Positions 33,352 to 45,778 of a stretch of 64,000 nucleotides of DNA are shown here, in pieces. Position 1 is the stretch's first letter. Each line of letters opens with the position of its first letter. The translations under genes and the position numbers were made by a program. The notes beneath the pieces are model-generated. The model ran no database searches, was not told the origin of the DNA, and was given only the letters and a program-made list of their open reading frames with translations. This stretch comes from Parastagonospora avenae f. sp. tritici 18332-5 (Eukaryota; Ascomycota; Dothideomycetes; Pleosporales; Phaeosphaeriaceae): positions 124,001-188,000 of the forward strand of contig JAFJTR010000053.1 of NCBI GenBank assembly GCA_022559985.1, read 5' to 3'.

Positions 33352-36300
33352 AGGGATGCGGTGGAGACGCTACACTTGTAGATTTGACAACGGCTAGCCA
33401 TCCTACATTACCAGAGGGCGCAGGGTGTGGGTGATTGGAGATGTGTGTGCCAGCGGGTTCATATCGATCTGCTGTTTTCAATATGAGAGCAATAGACATC
33501 CAGCTTTCTACATTTCGCCTCTTTGGGTACCTTCTATTATTGCATTTCTGACTTCTAAGAATATAACCAGATCGAGAAAATTCAAGTAAGTGGATTACAT
33601 GGCAGACGCTGGGGGGGGCTGGGCATTCTGTCACACATACAACCTTTGGAGACTATCGATGCCTGCAGCGTACTCTGTCGTTTCGCGAATGTGTTCAGCG
33701 CATCTGTTCTGGTTTGATGACAGGTAGGGCCATCATCACTAAACAGTGCGGTAAGATTACCTCCAAGGCGGATGGAAATCGATAAAGACGGATGGAATGC
33801 TTGCGGACAGAAGTTCGCAAAAGTGACAGACACTGCTATGTATCTGCCTGCCTCGCGTGCACGCAATCAAATAACTCGCAGATCCACGACGCGCCTGAGC
33901 GAATGCGACCACGTTGCCCATACCGACTGACATCCTCTGCTTTCCCAGCCCAAAGATGAGGCATAGTATACGCCCCTTCCGTGCCGACCGTCGGACATCC
34001 CCCCGTTATCTGACCTGTGTGTCCGTCTTCTCCGTTCTCTGGCTCGCGCCACAGTGCCGCCGTCCTTCCTCGGGCGTAAAAGTACAAGCATCTACGTCAT
34101 ACGTTTGTTGCCCATGCGGCGCAGTACAGTCCAAGAGCACCGCGTAGCTGAAATCGAGAACTTTCTGTATGCCGAGAGCAAGGCGGGATGAGAGCGTGAG
34201 GTGAAGTCGGCTACCGGTGAATGAAATAGAGTTTCTGGTATGGAAAAGGTTTGGCACTATACTTTTATTGGTCGTGGGGGTCTGACATACAGTGTTGGAG
34301 ATTGTGGGACAGGATTAAGTTTCAGGTTGTTGGATGTGTTTGATGCGATTATGTTCTGTTGCGTCTAGTGTTGTTGTTTAGTATCTGTAGTAGGTGAATT
34401 GTTTGGGCGGCTTGATCTGGCCGCCAGGTGACGAGTCTTCGTGTTTGTGGTAGGCTGTGAGTGCTGTGCAAGCTAGTAGTCATTCGTCCGAGAGACTGTT
34501 CAGAGATTGTAGATGAGTGACTAGGTAGCCAGGAGCAAGGCCGCACACACACATACGCATAATGTCGTCAACAGAGGTGGGCCAGACCTTGACAGCGCCT
34601 AGCTGCCTTACGTGTGATGTCCAGGGCATTCCGGCCGTCCTATCAAAGTTGACGATTATAGAAGCATGTGCCCTGATGTTGTCGACTCGGAAATAAAGAT
34701 GTTAAGCGGACTTGAATCAGTTAGGCTGTAAGCTGCCAACTATCTGCCGATGGACTACCAGCTTTGGGTCGAACCTGGCACCGATCATGAAGGCGCCAAT
34801 GCAGACGTAGGTTTGCCGTAACATTGCCGGTCAATCAATTCCGGACGAGCGATGAGTAGGCGTGGGGTCTTGCAGCCTCTTACACCTTTCCGAGGCCATG
34901 GTTTCGGTGGTCATAGGGCTGACCGTTTAATGCATGCAGTGTTACTGGGGTGTACCTTCACCGCCGTGTGAGGCATCGGGCCGTGCCATTTACGTGCCGA
35001 CTTGATATTGGTAGACCGCGAGACGGGTCTACGGACTGTAGCCTCCACATTCATCCTCACCGGTACCGTGCCTATGCAGTTGATAGTCATGTGTGTTGTG
35101 GTGTGCATGTGATAGCAGCCGTCCAGAGATCCACACACTGTGTTTTCCGTGAGCCACGCAATCGGTGTGCGATGGGATGATCGTTGCCGGTGTGACTGAT
35201 GGCTCCTGATCGCACTCGGGTGAGTCTCTACAAGGTATGCAGGCTGGAGATCTCATGAGGCATTTCGATCAATCGCTCGGGTCCGAAACCCAATCTACTT
35301 GCAGACTCGGTGTAGACCGAATCTTCAGAGGCCCTCACCGTATGCTGTCACTCATGGACCCGGTGTAATTTCGCTTGCCAGGCGCTTTGTTGCCTACCGC
35401 TCGCCCTACAATCCGAAGTCTATGGACTGTCGAGCATGACAAGACCTGTTCATGTCATGGCAGTACCTCATTATTTCGAGTGCGGAATCTGTGGAGGGGT
35501 CTAAAGCGCATTTCGCATGATGAAATCTGCCTTGCAGAGCGATCCTAATCGTGCCTTTGTATAGTATCGCAATGGGGGCTGTTCTATTCCGATGGCTACC
35601 ACGGGCGTAAGATATTCGTTTCCCGAAACATCGAGGCTATTCAGGGCCCAAGTTCGCGATTAGATCAAAGCCTCGATTCCCACAGGAGAAGACAGATTAT
35701 CCGCGTCACCATGCTTGACTATGGGGCATAGGGCTGAGGTGAACGCAACAGGCAGCTTGCTCCAGAATGCCGGTGTGAGACACTGTTGCCGGCGCCACGC
35801 GAACCCAGAGCCGGGAGAGATGCATAGGGCTGCATGCCTGTGGTTCAACGGCGCAGTAAGCGGGTCTGAGCCATCCAGTCACGGAGCGGCGGTGCCAGGG
35901 CAGCGCTGACTTCTTCACGATCCGGAAAGGCTGTAGTCGACTGCAAGGCATTAGACTCGAATAGTTGACCAATGTAACCAATTTGCAACAGGTTGCGGTG
36001 AGGGTGCTTTTCAGCAATGTGGTTCGACGCTTCGAGCACCACACCCTGTCGCCTGACGTCCCTGGACATGAGATGACAAACTCTAGATTGACGAATCAGA
36101 CCGCCTGGCCGGAGAAAAGCACACTCTCTCTCTCCACACACAAGGTGCGACAGTCTGCAGACTTACAGGCAACGCTCAGCTGGTCAGCCTTATTCATCGG
36201 CGGGGAAATGAGCAACCAATGATACGGACATCGGTAAGTGTAAAAGCAACATGAACCGCAGTTTGACCAGCGACGTTAATGGTTACTGTATGGTGTTTGA

Positions 36301-37340
36301 GAAGTGAAGAAGAACTCTAAGAATACGATCGCACTGCCCCAAACTGGACTATCCCAGAACAGGGAACTAAGCGAGAGGTCTCGCATGGGTCAGCGGTCAC
36401 GGGCCAAGAACCACCACACTCCTAATCCTTCGGCCTATGGAGCGTTGCATGCCACCATTCCCGCTTGAGGTGTAGCATTTCCACTTCCCGCCAGAGCCGC
36501 TGCCGAGGCGTTCGTCCAGTGCATGGTCTACGGTGAGAGCTGCCGCGGCACGTTGCGTATCAATGTTCGCAGCCACACCTTTTCCATACCGCTCACCAAG
36601 TCCGACCACGATTATCAGGATGTTGGCTGATTCTGGACGTCAGATCTGATCACCCAAGTCGCCTAGAGACTGCGATGCCTCACGGAGGACGCTCAGTATG
36701 TCCATTTATGGTATCTCCAAGGCCTGCATCTTTTCCAGACCCCGCCCATCCGCAGCACAGGGGCGACCCGCCATTCGCTTCTTCGCCCGTGCGCGCCTGC
36801 GCTGCAGTGTGCGAAAGCGCATACCATACTATTGAGCTCTTCGCGGAATCGTGGCATCGAACCTGGCCCCATGGCCCGACCAATGGATGGAGTGGACGAA
36901 TGATGGGCGAGAGCTGGAGAGCCTCCAAGAAGCGAGCCACCCCACCCCTGCTACGGGCAACTACCTTACCACTTGTTCTACGTGTCGACTAAATCTCATG
37001 ATGGCTGTGCTAGGTCTTGAATGTCCCCTCTTAGCAGCACCCGCGCTGACTGTGCATCCCAAATGGACACACGGGTTCCCGTTGCCTACGGACGTGCAGA
37101 TGCTCGAGGTATGCCTTCCGGGTGTGACCCACGCTGGCCCATGCTCTCTTCTCCGTCTTGTCACATTCTACTATATATGCTAGCTCTTCGCTCATATGAT
37201 TCCCCTTGTTATCTTCGAGCATCAAGGTCTCATTGCTACATTGCTCTCATCACTCTACAACATCTGTTTATCGCCTTCATCAGAATCTCCAGCCTATTTT
37301 TCCAACCTACAGTTCACTATCACGCCGCACTTCCCTCAAA
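33352..37340. other. Gene-poor stretch, no gene supported
   Basis: Almost 4 kb with no recognisable protein, tRNA or rRNA. ORFs are short, overlap on both strands, and lack consistent splice-joined models. No tandem repeats or transposon domains were seen by eye. It may hold lineage-specific or decayed genes. Confidence 0.45.
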
Positions 37341-37571
37341 ATGTGCTATCAAGTTGTCGAAAGATACTCCGTTTGTCGATGCCTGTACCACCAGCATTCC
37401 ATCGACCCATGCTCCGTATATGGTCAGCGGGGGCATGCAGTACAAGAGAAGACGGTACTTGTTGGCTACGCCTGTAGTATGCATAGCAGCCATCGGCCGG
37501 AAGTCACCTATACTGCCGGTGTATTGCCAGATTCTGGATACGGAAGTGGCACATTTCCATCGTCATTTTAA
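37341..37571 (+). CDS. Small Cys-rich conserved-type fungal protein (MCYQVVE family)
   Basis: 76 residues from the ATG at 37341. It begins MCYQVVERYSVCRCLYHQH and continues with DPCSVYGQRGH, VQEKTVLVGYACSMHS, ending SGYGSGTFPSSF. The Cys/His spacing (C at 2, 12, 14, 24 and 45, with H at 17, 19, 31 and 47) suggests a small metal-binding module. I recognise the pattern as a recurring hypothetical-protein type of dothideomycetes without known function; this is from memory and unverified. There is no signal peptide. In-frame ORF extends upstream to 37206, but the conserved block starts at this Met. It stands alone in an otherwise gene-poor 8 kb. A downstream exon cannot be excluded. Confidence 0.6.
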   Translation: MCYQVVERYSVCRCLYHQHSIDPCSVYGQRGHAVQEKTVLVGYACSMHSSHRPEVTYTAGVLPDSGYGSGTFPSSF

Positions 37572-40500
37572 GATCGCTGCACCTCTATGTCATCGACGCA
37601 GCTTCACATGCCATCTTTATCAGCGAAGGAGTTTGGATCATTTTATGTCTACGGGCCACGATTCGGGGTCTGGAACAACAACGTCTTAGTGCTGGCCACT
37701 TGAGGAAGGCGCACTTTTGATAGCATCACTGGCTTCACCGTGGTCTCTTGGGGCACTGCACACACATGGGCAAGGAGTTCATTTTTCTGGACTTGGAGTT
37801 TGTGAGGGATATCACGCATGGAAATCAAGAACTCTTGAGCTATCAGCAAATGTTGGGATGTAGGATTATGATGGGATTGGGACACTTTCGTATGAAGCAG
37901 GGGGTTTTCAGATTGGATTTGGAGTACATGTCTTTTGCTCTAGCAATCCTTAAAGATCTCGCTCACTTCTGAAGGGCAATCATTAAGTTGATAGCCAATA
38001 CCATTCAGCTGTTTTCAATCTAAATGAGAATCTGCCTTGCACAATTGCTAGCCATGGGCTCGTAAGCGACGCCATCGACTAGTCACCAGCGGCAATTTCC
38101 CGCTTCCCACACACAAGCTTCCGCTGCAGCATCACACTCCAACTCGATCCTATGATTACAATCGGACCACTGACTCAGCTTCGAAGCCTTGCAGTGTATC
38201 GCTAAGCAGATACCCACGCGACGTCATCTTTACTTCCTGCAAGATGGACGTGCTAGTTCCTGCGCTAAGCGCTAGCGCATCGCAACACCGCTCTTTCCTC
38301 TGCATCTTCCTCAAAACCTACCTCAACTCTATACAACATCGTCGGTGTGAGAACCGTCACCACGGTTCAAACATCTCCACCGCCAGGTCATGCGTCTATG
38401 ACTATGACTGAAGACCACCTTCCTGCGGCTTTAATGCTTGCCAACGCAGGCTTCTGGCATCTCCGCTCTCGCCGGTGAGCACCTCTGGGATCGTTCGGGA
38501 TATCGGAACCGGTACGGCCTTGCGATGTCTTGAGCAAGATGTTCGGTTCCATGGCCTCTTGATCCCTACATGCCACCCGTAGCTTCCGTCGCCAGTCCAA
38601 TATTATCGCGCTTGCCGACCCATAATGCTCAGATGCGAGTGCGGCCGGAAGAGTCATGCTGTCCAAATGTGCCACCTAGTCTCCAAGGTCTTCGAACGTC
38701 GCCAGGGCTTGTCATCTCGTATTCGTCCACCATTTTCAGAGTGACACTGTTCACATTATTGTAGCGGTTCTCCAGGCACCCAACACAATTCACTTCGTAT
38801 TGGTCGTCTCAAATTGGTGCTAGCACACCTTGAGCTTCGTCTCCAGCTGTATGTCGCATATGAAACTCTTATTGGTCCGCTGACTATCAGCACTAAGATA
38901 CATCTTTCAGCCACGGACGCGTCGACTTCAGCATGAAATCGAGACTCGGCGTTCTGCATCGACTCGTGGAACTGTTCCGATTTTTTTCGAACGAGGACTT
39001 CGTTGAATCATGGTATGAACCTCTCATGTTCTAGAGATCAATCATTAAGACTTCCTACTTTCCCTAGTTCGCTGCACCGATCTCGCGCAGTCGTCTGCTC
39101 TATACATGCAGAATTATGCACCGCTACGGTTTCCGTAGATACGAATATGCCACGGCGAGCTCTTGCAACCTTGTCCGAACCTCCACCGAAGGGCCGGGGC
39201 GGACCTTCAAACTGTCTATACATGTGTAGCACCATCGGACTGAAAATAAACGACGTTGCGCGATCCAGAACCTTGGTTTTGGGCCGATCCAACAGGGCGT
39301 TCTGGGTCTAGCATTTTCCTACCAATCTAAAGCCTGGGACGACCCTTGTCGATCTCGCACTTGGCCTCCAGACCAGAAAGTACCAATACAGGCGTCTGAT
39401 TGGCGTAAGCCATATGGGGTGTCATCATAGTGAATGAGACCTCTTGTGCTGCGTCGCCTACCTCTGCCTACTTGCTCCTGTGGGGTGCAAAGCTAGGACA
39501 CGCATAATCAAGAATAGCTTGCACAGCTCACATTCCCTTTCACGACGCACTCAAAGGCCATCAAACTACAGTAGGTCATGCCAATAGCAGCCATGTAGCG
39601 GACATGTCCTCTAGAAGCCCCTGAACTTAGCGCAATGAAATCATAACTCATGCATCCTGGTCAGTCTGGGGCATACTCTAATGCTCGATCAACTTCTTTT
39701 GCGCATTCCTACGTTACCGGCGGGTTGGTCGTGGCCCAGGGAATATCCCGGTGATGCTCACTCAGTGAGGGATCGCGACGTTCCGCCCCTGCAGCGGGGA
39801 CTTCGCAACCGCCTGTCTTTCCGAGCATGCTACTTGCTCCACTGTGGCGGGAAAGCGGAATGGGCTAACAATCGTTTCCATGTATCAGGATTGACAAGGC
39901 GGAAACCGGCTTGGCATCTGGTTCGCCTTACGTGAGCTCACCACTTAAGCGCCCAGCTAGCGACTGTGGTTCTGAATAGCCACAAAGGCAATCATCTTGC
40001 GAGGTAAATGGCCCCGGGGGGACAAAAGGAATGGATGCCTTGCCGTGGTTGCAGGAAAGTTCCCCTGCGATTTCGGCGAGAGACGTCGATTTTTGCTCCA
40101 ACACGTGCAAAACCACCGACTCTGGTCTCCGGTCCAAATTTGGAGCAACTAATGATTGCTGGAGTATTACTAAAAATGCGTCAAAGCGGTTACGATATCG
40201 AAAGCGAGGCTGCCGCCGCCTCTACAGCTGGAAATTCGGAGGACTGCCAAATGTGCGAACTGGAGAGCCGCACTTGGCGCCATTTTTCATGCAATTATAA
40301 ATTCCTGGGAGACTTGAAAGACAGCAAGATGGAAGACTACGGGGCTTATAGACCAGCAGAATTATCTGTTCATTCTTTCAAAGACTGCGCCGATGAGAAT
40401 ATGGGCAGTTGCTTCTTCAACGGACAAGCACTCGACAACTTCTAACTACACTCTCAGGTTCGACCCACGTGAAACGCGGAATGTTGGTTCATAAACTCAA

Positions 40501-41775
40501 AGACAAGGATACGCAAGTCTCAAGCAAGTGTACTCCGCACTAGTGCTCGCGTGGCTGGATGGTGGTTTCGGGAGAGTTCGAACGATTCAAGTTCCACATG
40601 CACATTGCTCACTCGAGGCATGTACGCATCGCTTAGAGCAGCTCACCCTGTTCGCGTGCTATACTTGCGGACCATTGCGCCAGCGAGGTCTTTGCCAGGT
40701 CACCTCAGTATGTAGGAGAGATGGACCATATCGATCAACGAAGTTGCCAGTCTATGATCAGGCGTCGATTGAGGAACACAATCGTTCTTTCACTCATGGT
40801 GCCACATCTACATTTCACGATCAAGAAGAGTTTGACGAACTTGTTCAGTAATATTGAAGCAGGTCGACATGTAGGCCGGGTGATTTTATCGCTCAGGCAA
40901 TGTTAGACCAGTCAGCATTGTATAAATGCAAAATCGGGGAACTCATCAGCGGCAATTAATGGCCCAACAACTTTTACAGCTGTGCATACCAAGGGGCAGA
41001 GCCTTGCTGTGGTAACACTCCCATCCACTCGCCAGAAATCGATCACTTCGAGGAGGACTACAAACACTCTGATCTATTGACATCGCTGCAAAGATGGCTT
41101 AATATTGAAGATAGCTGTACCGATCTCTATGAACGCTTTCTCACAATTTCGAGCGAACTTGGTTGAACTATCCACGCGCTTCGATGCTGCCTCATTCATC
41201 CTTTAGGTCTCGCATCAGGATACAAAACGACGTTATCTAGTATCAAGTATGCAAAGGGATGGGACGGAAACGATTGAGATGCACTTGAAGTGGGGTGAAA
41301 GGTAGCCAAGGGTGAGAACGGTCCTTGCGTCAGTAGGCACAGCAACCACGCACTCTCAATAGTCTCAGCTAGTCTTTGTTGCACCCATCACATACAACCA
41401 AACATCACCGCAAGAGAAGACTAAAGTTTAGGTCATGTCGCGCACGAGCCATGTGAATCCATTTGATTATTCTACATAAGCGTGCCTTGTCGCATGGTTG
41501 ACATCGAGCAGAGAGTGATGTGCATAGCCAGCGCAAAAAGAAGGTCTCGCTGTATTCCTCCCCTGGGTAAATCTCCAAGCAGCCCCCATACCAGCAGCAA
41601 TAATTCATAATCCAGAGAGTGGAAGTAGTTGTAGAACGAAGTAAGAAAGAAGTGAATAGGTCGTTATCATAATATGCACAGAAAGAATGGTGAACAGTCG
41701 CATCGCAAGGACGGATGCGAGAGTCAGGGTGAAAACACAATGGGGTCCAGGTGGTGTGGCACTTGGGTGTGGCGT
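37572..41775. other. Gene-poor stretch with possible coding relics
   Basis: 4.2 kb without a gene I can support. Patches look protein-like but are broken: plus strand about 38790-38935 reads as a short helical peptide ending in a stop, followed in another frame by an ATG-initiated peptide of about 34 codons from about 38933; and 40008-40445 is a 145-codon ORF with several Cys (CRGC, CQMC) but no recognised family. I do not call any of them a gene. Confidence 0.4.
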
Positions 41776-42552
41776 TTAGGCGCGGATGACGACGCCCTGG
41801 CGGCGGGTCGTCTTCTCCTCGTAGACGTACTCGTCCTCGGAAGAGCAGTCGGAAGAGTCATCAGAGTATCCGCATCGCGCACCTCCGCAGTCAAGCTTGA
41901 CACGATCACCAGCACGGGTGATGCCAAAGCGCTCGCATGTGCAGCAGCTGCTACCAGAGCTAACACTGCTGGGCGAGCTCGAGTTGGTGGAGCGGGAGGT
42001 GAGGGATGGGACGTCAGAGCCCTCGTCGGAGTCGTAGTCGGAGTCATCGGAGTCTTCCTCGATGGACTGCTTGGCAAAGCGGCGGTTGAGCTCCTCGAGT
42101 GTGGTCTTGTCGTACTGGGTGTTGATGACCTGGCGGGTCTGACCGGGGCGCTGGGGCCTGGGGGCAACGATGCGCTCTGGGCTGAGGGAACGACCCTTGG
42201 CGACGGAAGCAGTGGACACGCGGCGGGACTTCTTGTCGGAGCTGGTGGATGAGGACTTGGCGGCTGGGATATCGATGATGTTGAGCTTGCGGCCAGTGGT
42301 GGGCTCGGTGGTGTGGTCCTTGGCGGGGTCGTGGGAGACGTGGTAGCCGTCAATGATGTAGTAGTACCAGTAGCGTTGGCCCTGCTTGAGTGTGGCGCCG
42401 TTGAACTTGAAGCATCCGTTCCATCCTCCGGACTTCTTCTGGTCCTTGGAGAGGGGGAGCTGGCCCTGGTAGCCGTCCCAGGATCCGAGAAGGTGGACGG
42501 TCTTGCAGTTGGCGGAAGTGCGGAGAGTGAAGTTGAGCTGGATAGCGGCCAT
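41776..42552 (-). CDS. esdC: EsdC-like protein with AMPK-type glycogen-binding domain
   Basis: Single exon, 258 residues. The N-terminal 95 residues form an AMPK1/CBM48-type carbohydrate-binding domain: IQLNFTLRTSANCKTVHLLGSWDGYQGQLPLS, then GGWNGCFKFNG and RYWYYYIIDGYHVSHDP, with the aromatic residues that stack on alpha-glucan. A Ser/Arg-rich disordered region follows, then an acidic Ser/Asp segment and a Cys-containing C-terminus (SSCCTCERFGIT, DCGGARCGYSDDSSDCSSEDE). This architecture matches Aspergillus EsdC, an early sexual development protein with a glycogen-binding domain. The role would be in glycogen-linked development rather than catalysis. It has no enzymatic domain. The 5' leader is about 200 nt or more, AT-rich. 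Confidence 0.85.
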   Translation of the reverse strand: MAAIQLNFTLRTSANCKTVHLLGSWDGYQGQLPLSKDQKKSGGWNGCFKFNGATLKQGQRYWYYYIIDGYHVSHDPAKDHTTEPTTGRKLNIIDIPAAKSSSTSSDKKSRRVSTASVAKGRSLSPERIVAPRPQRPGQTRQVINTQYDKTTLEELNRRFAKQSIEEDSDDSDYDSDEGSDVPSLTSRSTNSSSPSSVSSGSSCCTCERFGITRAGDRVKLDCGGARCGYSDDSSDCSSEDEYVYEEKTTRRQGVVIRA

Positions 42553-44769
42553 TGTGAAGTGTGTTGATTATTCTTTCTTGGGTAGTTGAATTATGATAGT
42601 GTTGTTCTTTCGAATCGTCCTGGCCAAACTAATGGATAGACGAAGTAATGCTGAAGAAGCTGTGTTGATTCGTGAAGAATGCGAGTTCTTTCGGTTATCG
42701 AGTGATTGGTGATGAAGATTGTGTATCGAGCAAGTAGAGCTGAAAATTAACGTGTTGGGTATGTCGACCGGCGACACGAAGAATTGGATTAGTTGGTAAA
42801 AGGGTAGATTAAGATGGCACCAGGCCTAGAAAGAGTAAAAAGATAAAAAGGGAGGAGAAAAAACGACAATACAACAGCTCTGAAAGTTCACACGCTTGCT
42901 GAAGAAAAGAATTTGGAGTGAGGCCTGGGGCCTACTTATCTATGGCACCGCATCGCACGCTGAGCGACAAGCGGGGGTGGTTGGGCATGGCGTCGGGACA
43001 AGTCTCGCTACTCCCGGAAGCGATTTGATTGCTTGTGCAGCCATGTTCGCAGGGAAGCGAGTCTATCGAATGTACGCTGAGCGCTTGACGGTGCTGCGGG
43101 AGTGGATGGCAGCAAATAGTGGTAGCCGGGCGCTACTTGCTGATTGGTGAGGCTATGTGGGGCAGAGTGATCCACGAAGCACAGGCCTGGAGTGAAAACA
43201 CTCGACCAATCGCGTCGCCCGACGATACAAGCCATGTGATGGATCGCTGTATGCATTGCAGGTGGGTTTCTGTCACACTGCAGCCACAAAGCCGAGAGCT
43301 AACTTCGAGCAGCAAAGACCGATGCAGAAGAATTTGCTTTCCAAGGCCGCAACCTGGACGTCTGCAGCCATTGTCCCTGCCGCATGAGGTCCTATTTACA
43401 GGCAATATGTGCGTCGCCCAGCCTCCATCTTACGTCTTCACCAATCATAGCACGCAGCAGCGATATTGTTGAGCACAAAATGCCCTGATTTGGATGGTCG
43501 GCGGTTAATAGACACTAGTGGCTTACGCGTGCACCCAACCACAACGTCAGGCTACCAAACTCGAGCAATGCAGGTTAAGCTGACCGGTCGAACTAATATC
43601 ACGATATGGGCCATGTGGAGATGAACGTGACAATGTGCAGGAACCCTCAGACAGATATCAATCGAGAGATGTCAGAGCGGATTGAATCGCGGGACGAAGG
43701 CGGAAGCGGGCGGGATGGCTGAGGCACAGCGGTTAGAGCACCGTTCATCCAAGATCTTGACTCTGAACAAGGCCTGAAGCTGTGTCTCTTACGATGAGCA
43801 GTGAGCACAGCAGATTGGCGTGGAAGCCGGCATCCAAGGCCTTGAAGATACAGGAAAACGTGTGCACCACTCGAGGATGCTGTGCAACTTGAGCCTCGCA
43901 CCTAGTCTCTGGACTAGAAAACATTGGCAATCAATGGCAGCTCCGAGCTCGCTCCGTCATGCTGCATCTTTGCAAGGAACGGTCTTGTTCACTGAGCTCC
44001 GATCAGCTTGCTTGAGCCCCTGTATCGCCGAAGATACACAGATGCAAGCCGTAGAAGCACGATCAAGTCGCCCATACTTACGCGCCTTGACCCTGCACAC
44101 ACTCACGCATTATTGCTGACGTAGTACGCCTAACCAATGGTCCTTTGAGAGCTCGGTGCTATCCGTTCTTTGGCCGCAACGGCCATTTCATGGCGCCCAA
44201 CTGACGCAGAAGGTTGCGTAACGGTCCGCATACGTTACTGCGGCCACAAGGGACATCCTTTGATGCTTTGTTGAGCAGTCTTTGCTTTTGACTCTTTCAA
44301 CGTTGGCGGTGCTTACTATTCGTTGATGCATACAACTCCTGGCTGCCGATGGATTCAGTAACATGCCCAACCAAAGGAGAGGTGTTGACAGGTCGAGTAG
44401 CATGAAGCTCGCTTCTGTGCGACGATCAATGACAATGGCACGAGTGGGTAGGCCCGAAAGTAGATCATCAACAAACTTGACGAGAGCTACATACATGACA
44501 GACTAGGGGACAGGCAAGTGTATGCGTTTGCCAAAATTGACTTTTCATTTCGACCAACTTCCATTTCAATCTACGAGAGCTGATAGACGTCCTGTTCAGC
44601 ATGTACTTAGCTGACACCGCGTGTCGCAACACTGAACTCAGCAACACCACATCAACAATTCAAAGACTCAGTCTTGTATCTGCAGCGTCCTTCCCAAACA
44701 CTTTCCATTTCTCGTAATCCGTACCTATCAAGACTTCAAAAAATCAACACTTTTCCACCTCACCACTGC
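42553..44769. other. Long intergenic region, no gene seen
   Basis: 2.2 kb upstream of the EsdC-like gene. No recognisable protein. A tRNA-like A-box sequence near 43710-43740 lacks the rest of a tRNA. Confidence 0.4.
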
Positions 44770-45207
44770 TCACTCCCTCCCCACCCAACTCATCTTCCTC
44801 CACTTTCCTTTGCCCATTGCCCGCCCCAGACTCCCCCTCCTCTCCACCTGCGCCTCCCCCTCTTCATTGACACTACTCTTCCTCCTCCCCTCGACCCCAT
44901 ACTTCCTCCAAAACCCCTCTTCGCTCCCCCTCCTCCACGCCAACAGCCTACTATTCTCCTCCTCGCTCGTAGAGCTGCGCCGCGAGACCTCTTTCTGCAC
45001 ATTCCCATGGTCGCTGATGACCGATTCGCGGCGCCACGCCGTCGCTGTGTCTTCGAGCGTGACCGCGTTTTTGAGATAAGTCGAGAGGCGGCGCAGGCGG
45101 GACGTGTGCAGGGAGGAATTGGTGTGGGTGTGTGTTGTGTCGCTGATGGGAGATACGAAAGAGATGGGGTGGTATTGGAAGGGCTGGATTGGGGTTGGCG
45201 AGGACAT
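44770..45207 (-). CDS. Small hypothetical protein, tandem paralogue A
   Basis: 145 residues, single exon, from an ATG at 45207 (the frame is open further upstream to 45378 but the paralogue alignment supports this Met). Not recognised by family. Key blocks are HPISFVSPISDT, YLKNAVTLED, RRESVISDHGNVQKE, and EEGFWRKYG. It is rich in Arg and Ser, likely soluble and largely disordered apart from the YLKNAV helix. The neighbour at 45779-46185 has the same blocks in the same order, so the two arose by tandem duplication. The C-terminal third is basic (RRGSLGRAMGKGKWRKMSW). RRxS sites could be kinase substrates, which is speculation. Confidence 0.65.
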   Translation of the reverse strand: MSSPTPIQPFQYHPISFVSPISDTTHTHTNSSLHTSRLRRLSTYLKNAVTLEDTATAWRRESVISDHGNVQKEVSRRSSTSEEENSRLLAWRRGSEEGFWRKYGVEGRRKSSVNEEGEAQVERRGSLGRAMGKGKWRKMSWVGRE

Positions 45208-45778
45208 GATTGAAATTACTAGGTTCCAATCCCAATAGATGCTTTTGTCAAGACTGGATATATATGTTGATGATGGGATGAGTGTTTTGGGTGGAGTTGA
45301 TGTTTGGCTGGGAGAAGAGAGGGCTTTCATGGAGTATTGGGGGCATACATGTACTCCATTCCTCCATCTTTCTACCACACCGCTGGTGATTCTAGATGCA
45401 ATACTACATTAGCCGCAAACGGCAGTGATCTCATCCCACAGCCTTCGGTCCCTCCCAACCAAAACACCACACATCGTAGAAGGTTAATTCGTCACCTCCT
45501 AACCATCGCATTGGAAACGATAAAACTTTTTGTCTTGACTCGACTTAAGGCGGCGGTGCTCAGAAACCACGCCCTTTGGGACCGGGTTTGTGAGCACATG
45601 ACGTCAGGCGTCGCATTGTCATTGGGCACAAAGGGCACAACCACATTATTCAGCGGAGGGATTGGAAAGCATAGAGCAACATATACTGCGATAAGAGAGA
45701 AAAACTTAATCAGATGTACCATTCTCGCGCCCTATGATTAACATTACTCAGCACCCCCTCCCCAAATCTCACCTCACC
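45208..45778. other. Intergenic between tandem paralogues
   Basis: No gene seen. Presumably promoter of paralogue A and 3' flank of paralogue B. Confidence 0.45.

Noticed and set aside
37021..37689. 222-codon plus-strand ORF
   Set aside because: Another frame at 37341-37571 carries the convincing Cys-rich protein; composition of this ORF is not protein-like.
40008..40445. 145-codon Cys-containing ORF in the gene-poor region
   Set aside because: No family recognised and a competing frame in the same place is equally open; kept only as a note.
40461..40480. GGTTCGACCC resembling a tRNA B-box
   Set aside because: The flanks do not form a T-arm and no A-box is present upstream.
43704..43790. 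tRNA-like sequence with an A-box resembling stretch (TGGCTGAGG...GGTTAGAGC)
   Set aside because: No matching acceptor stem, anticodon stem or GGTTCRA B-box follows at the right distance.
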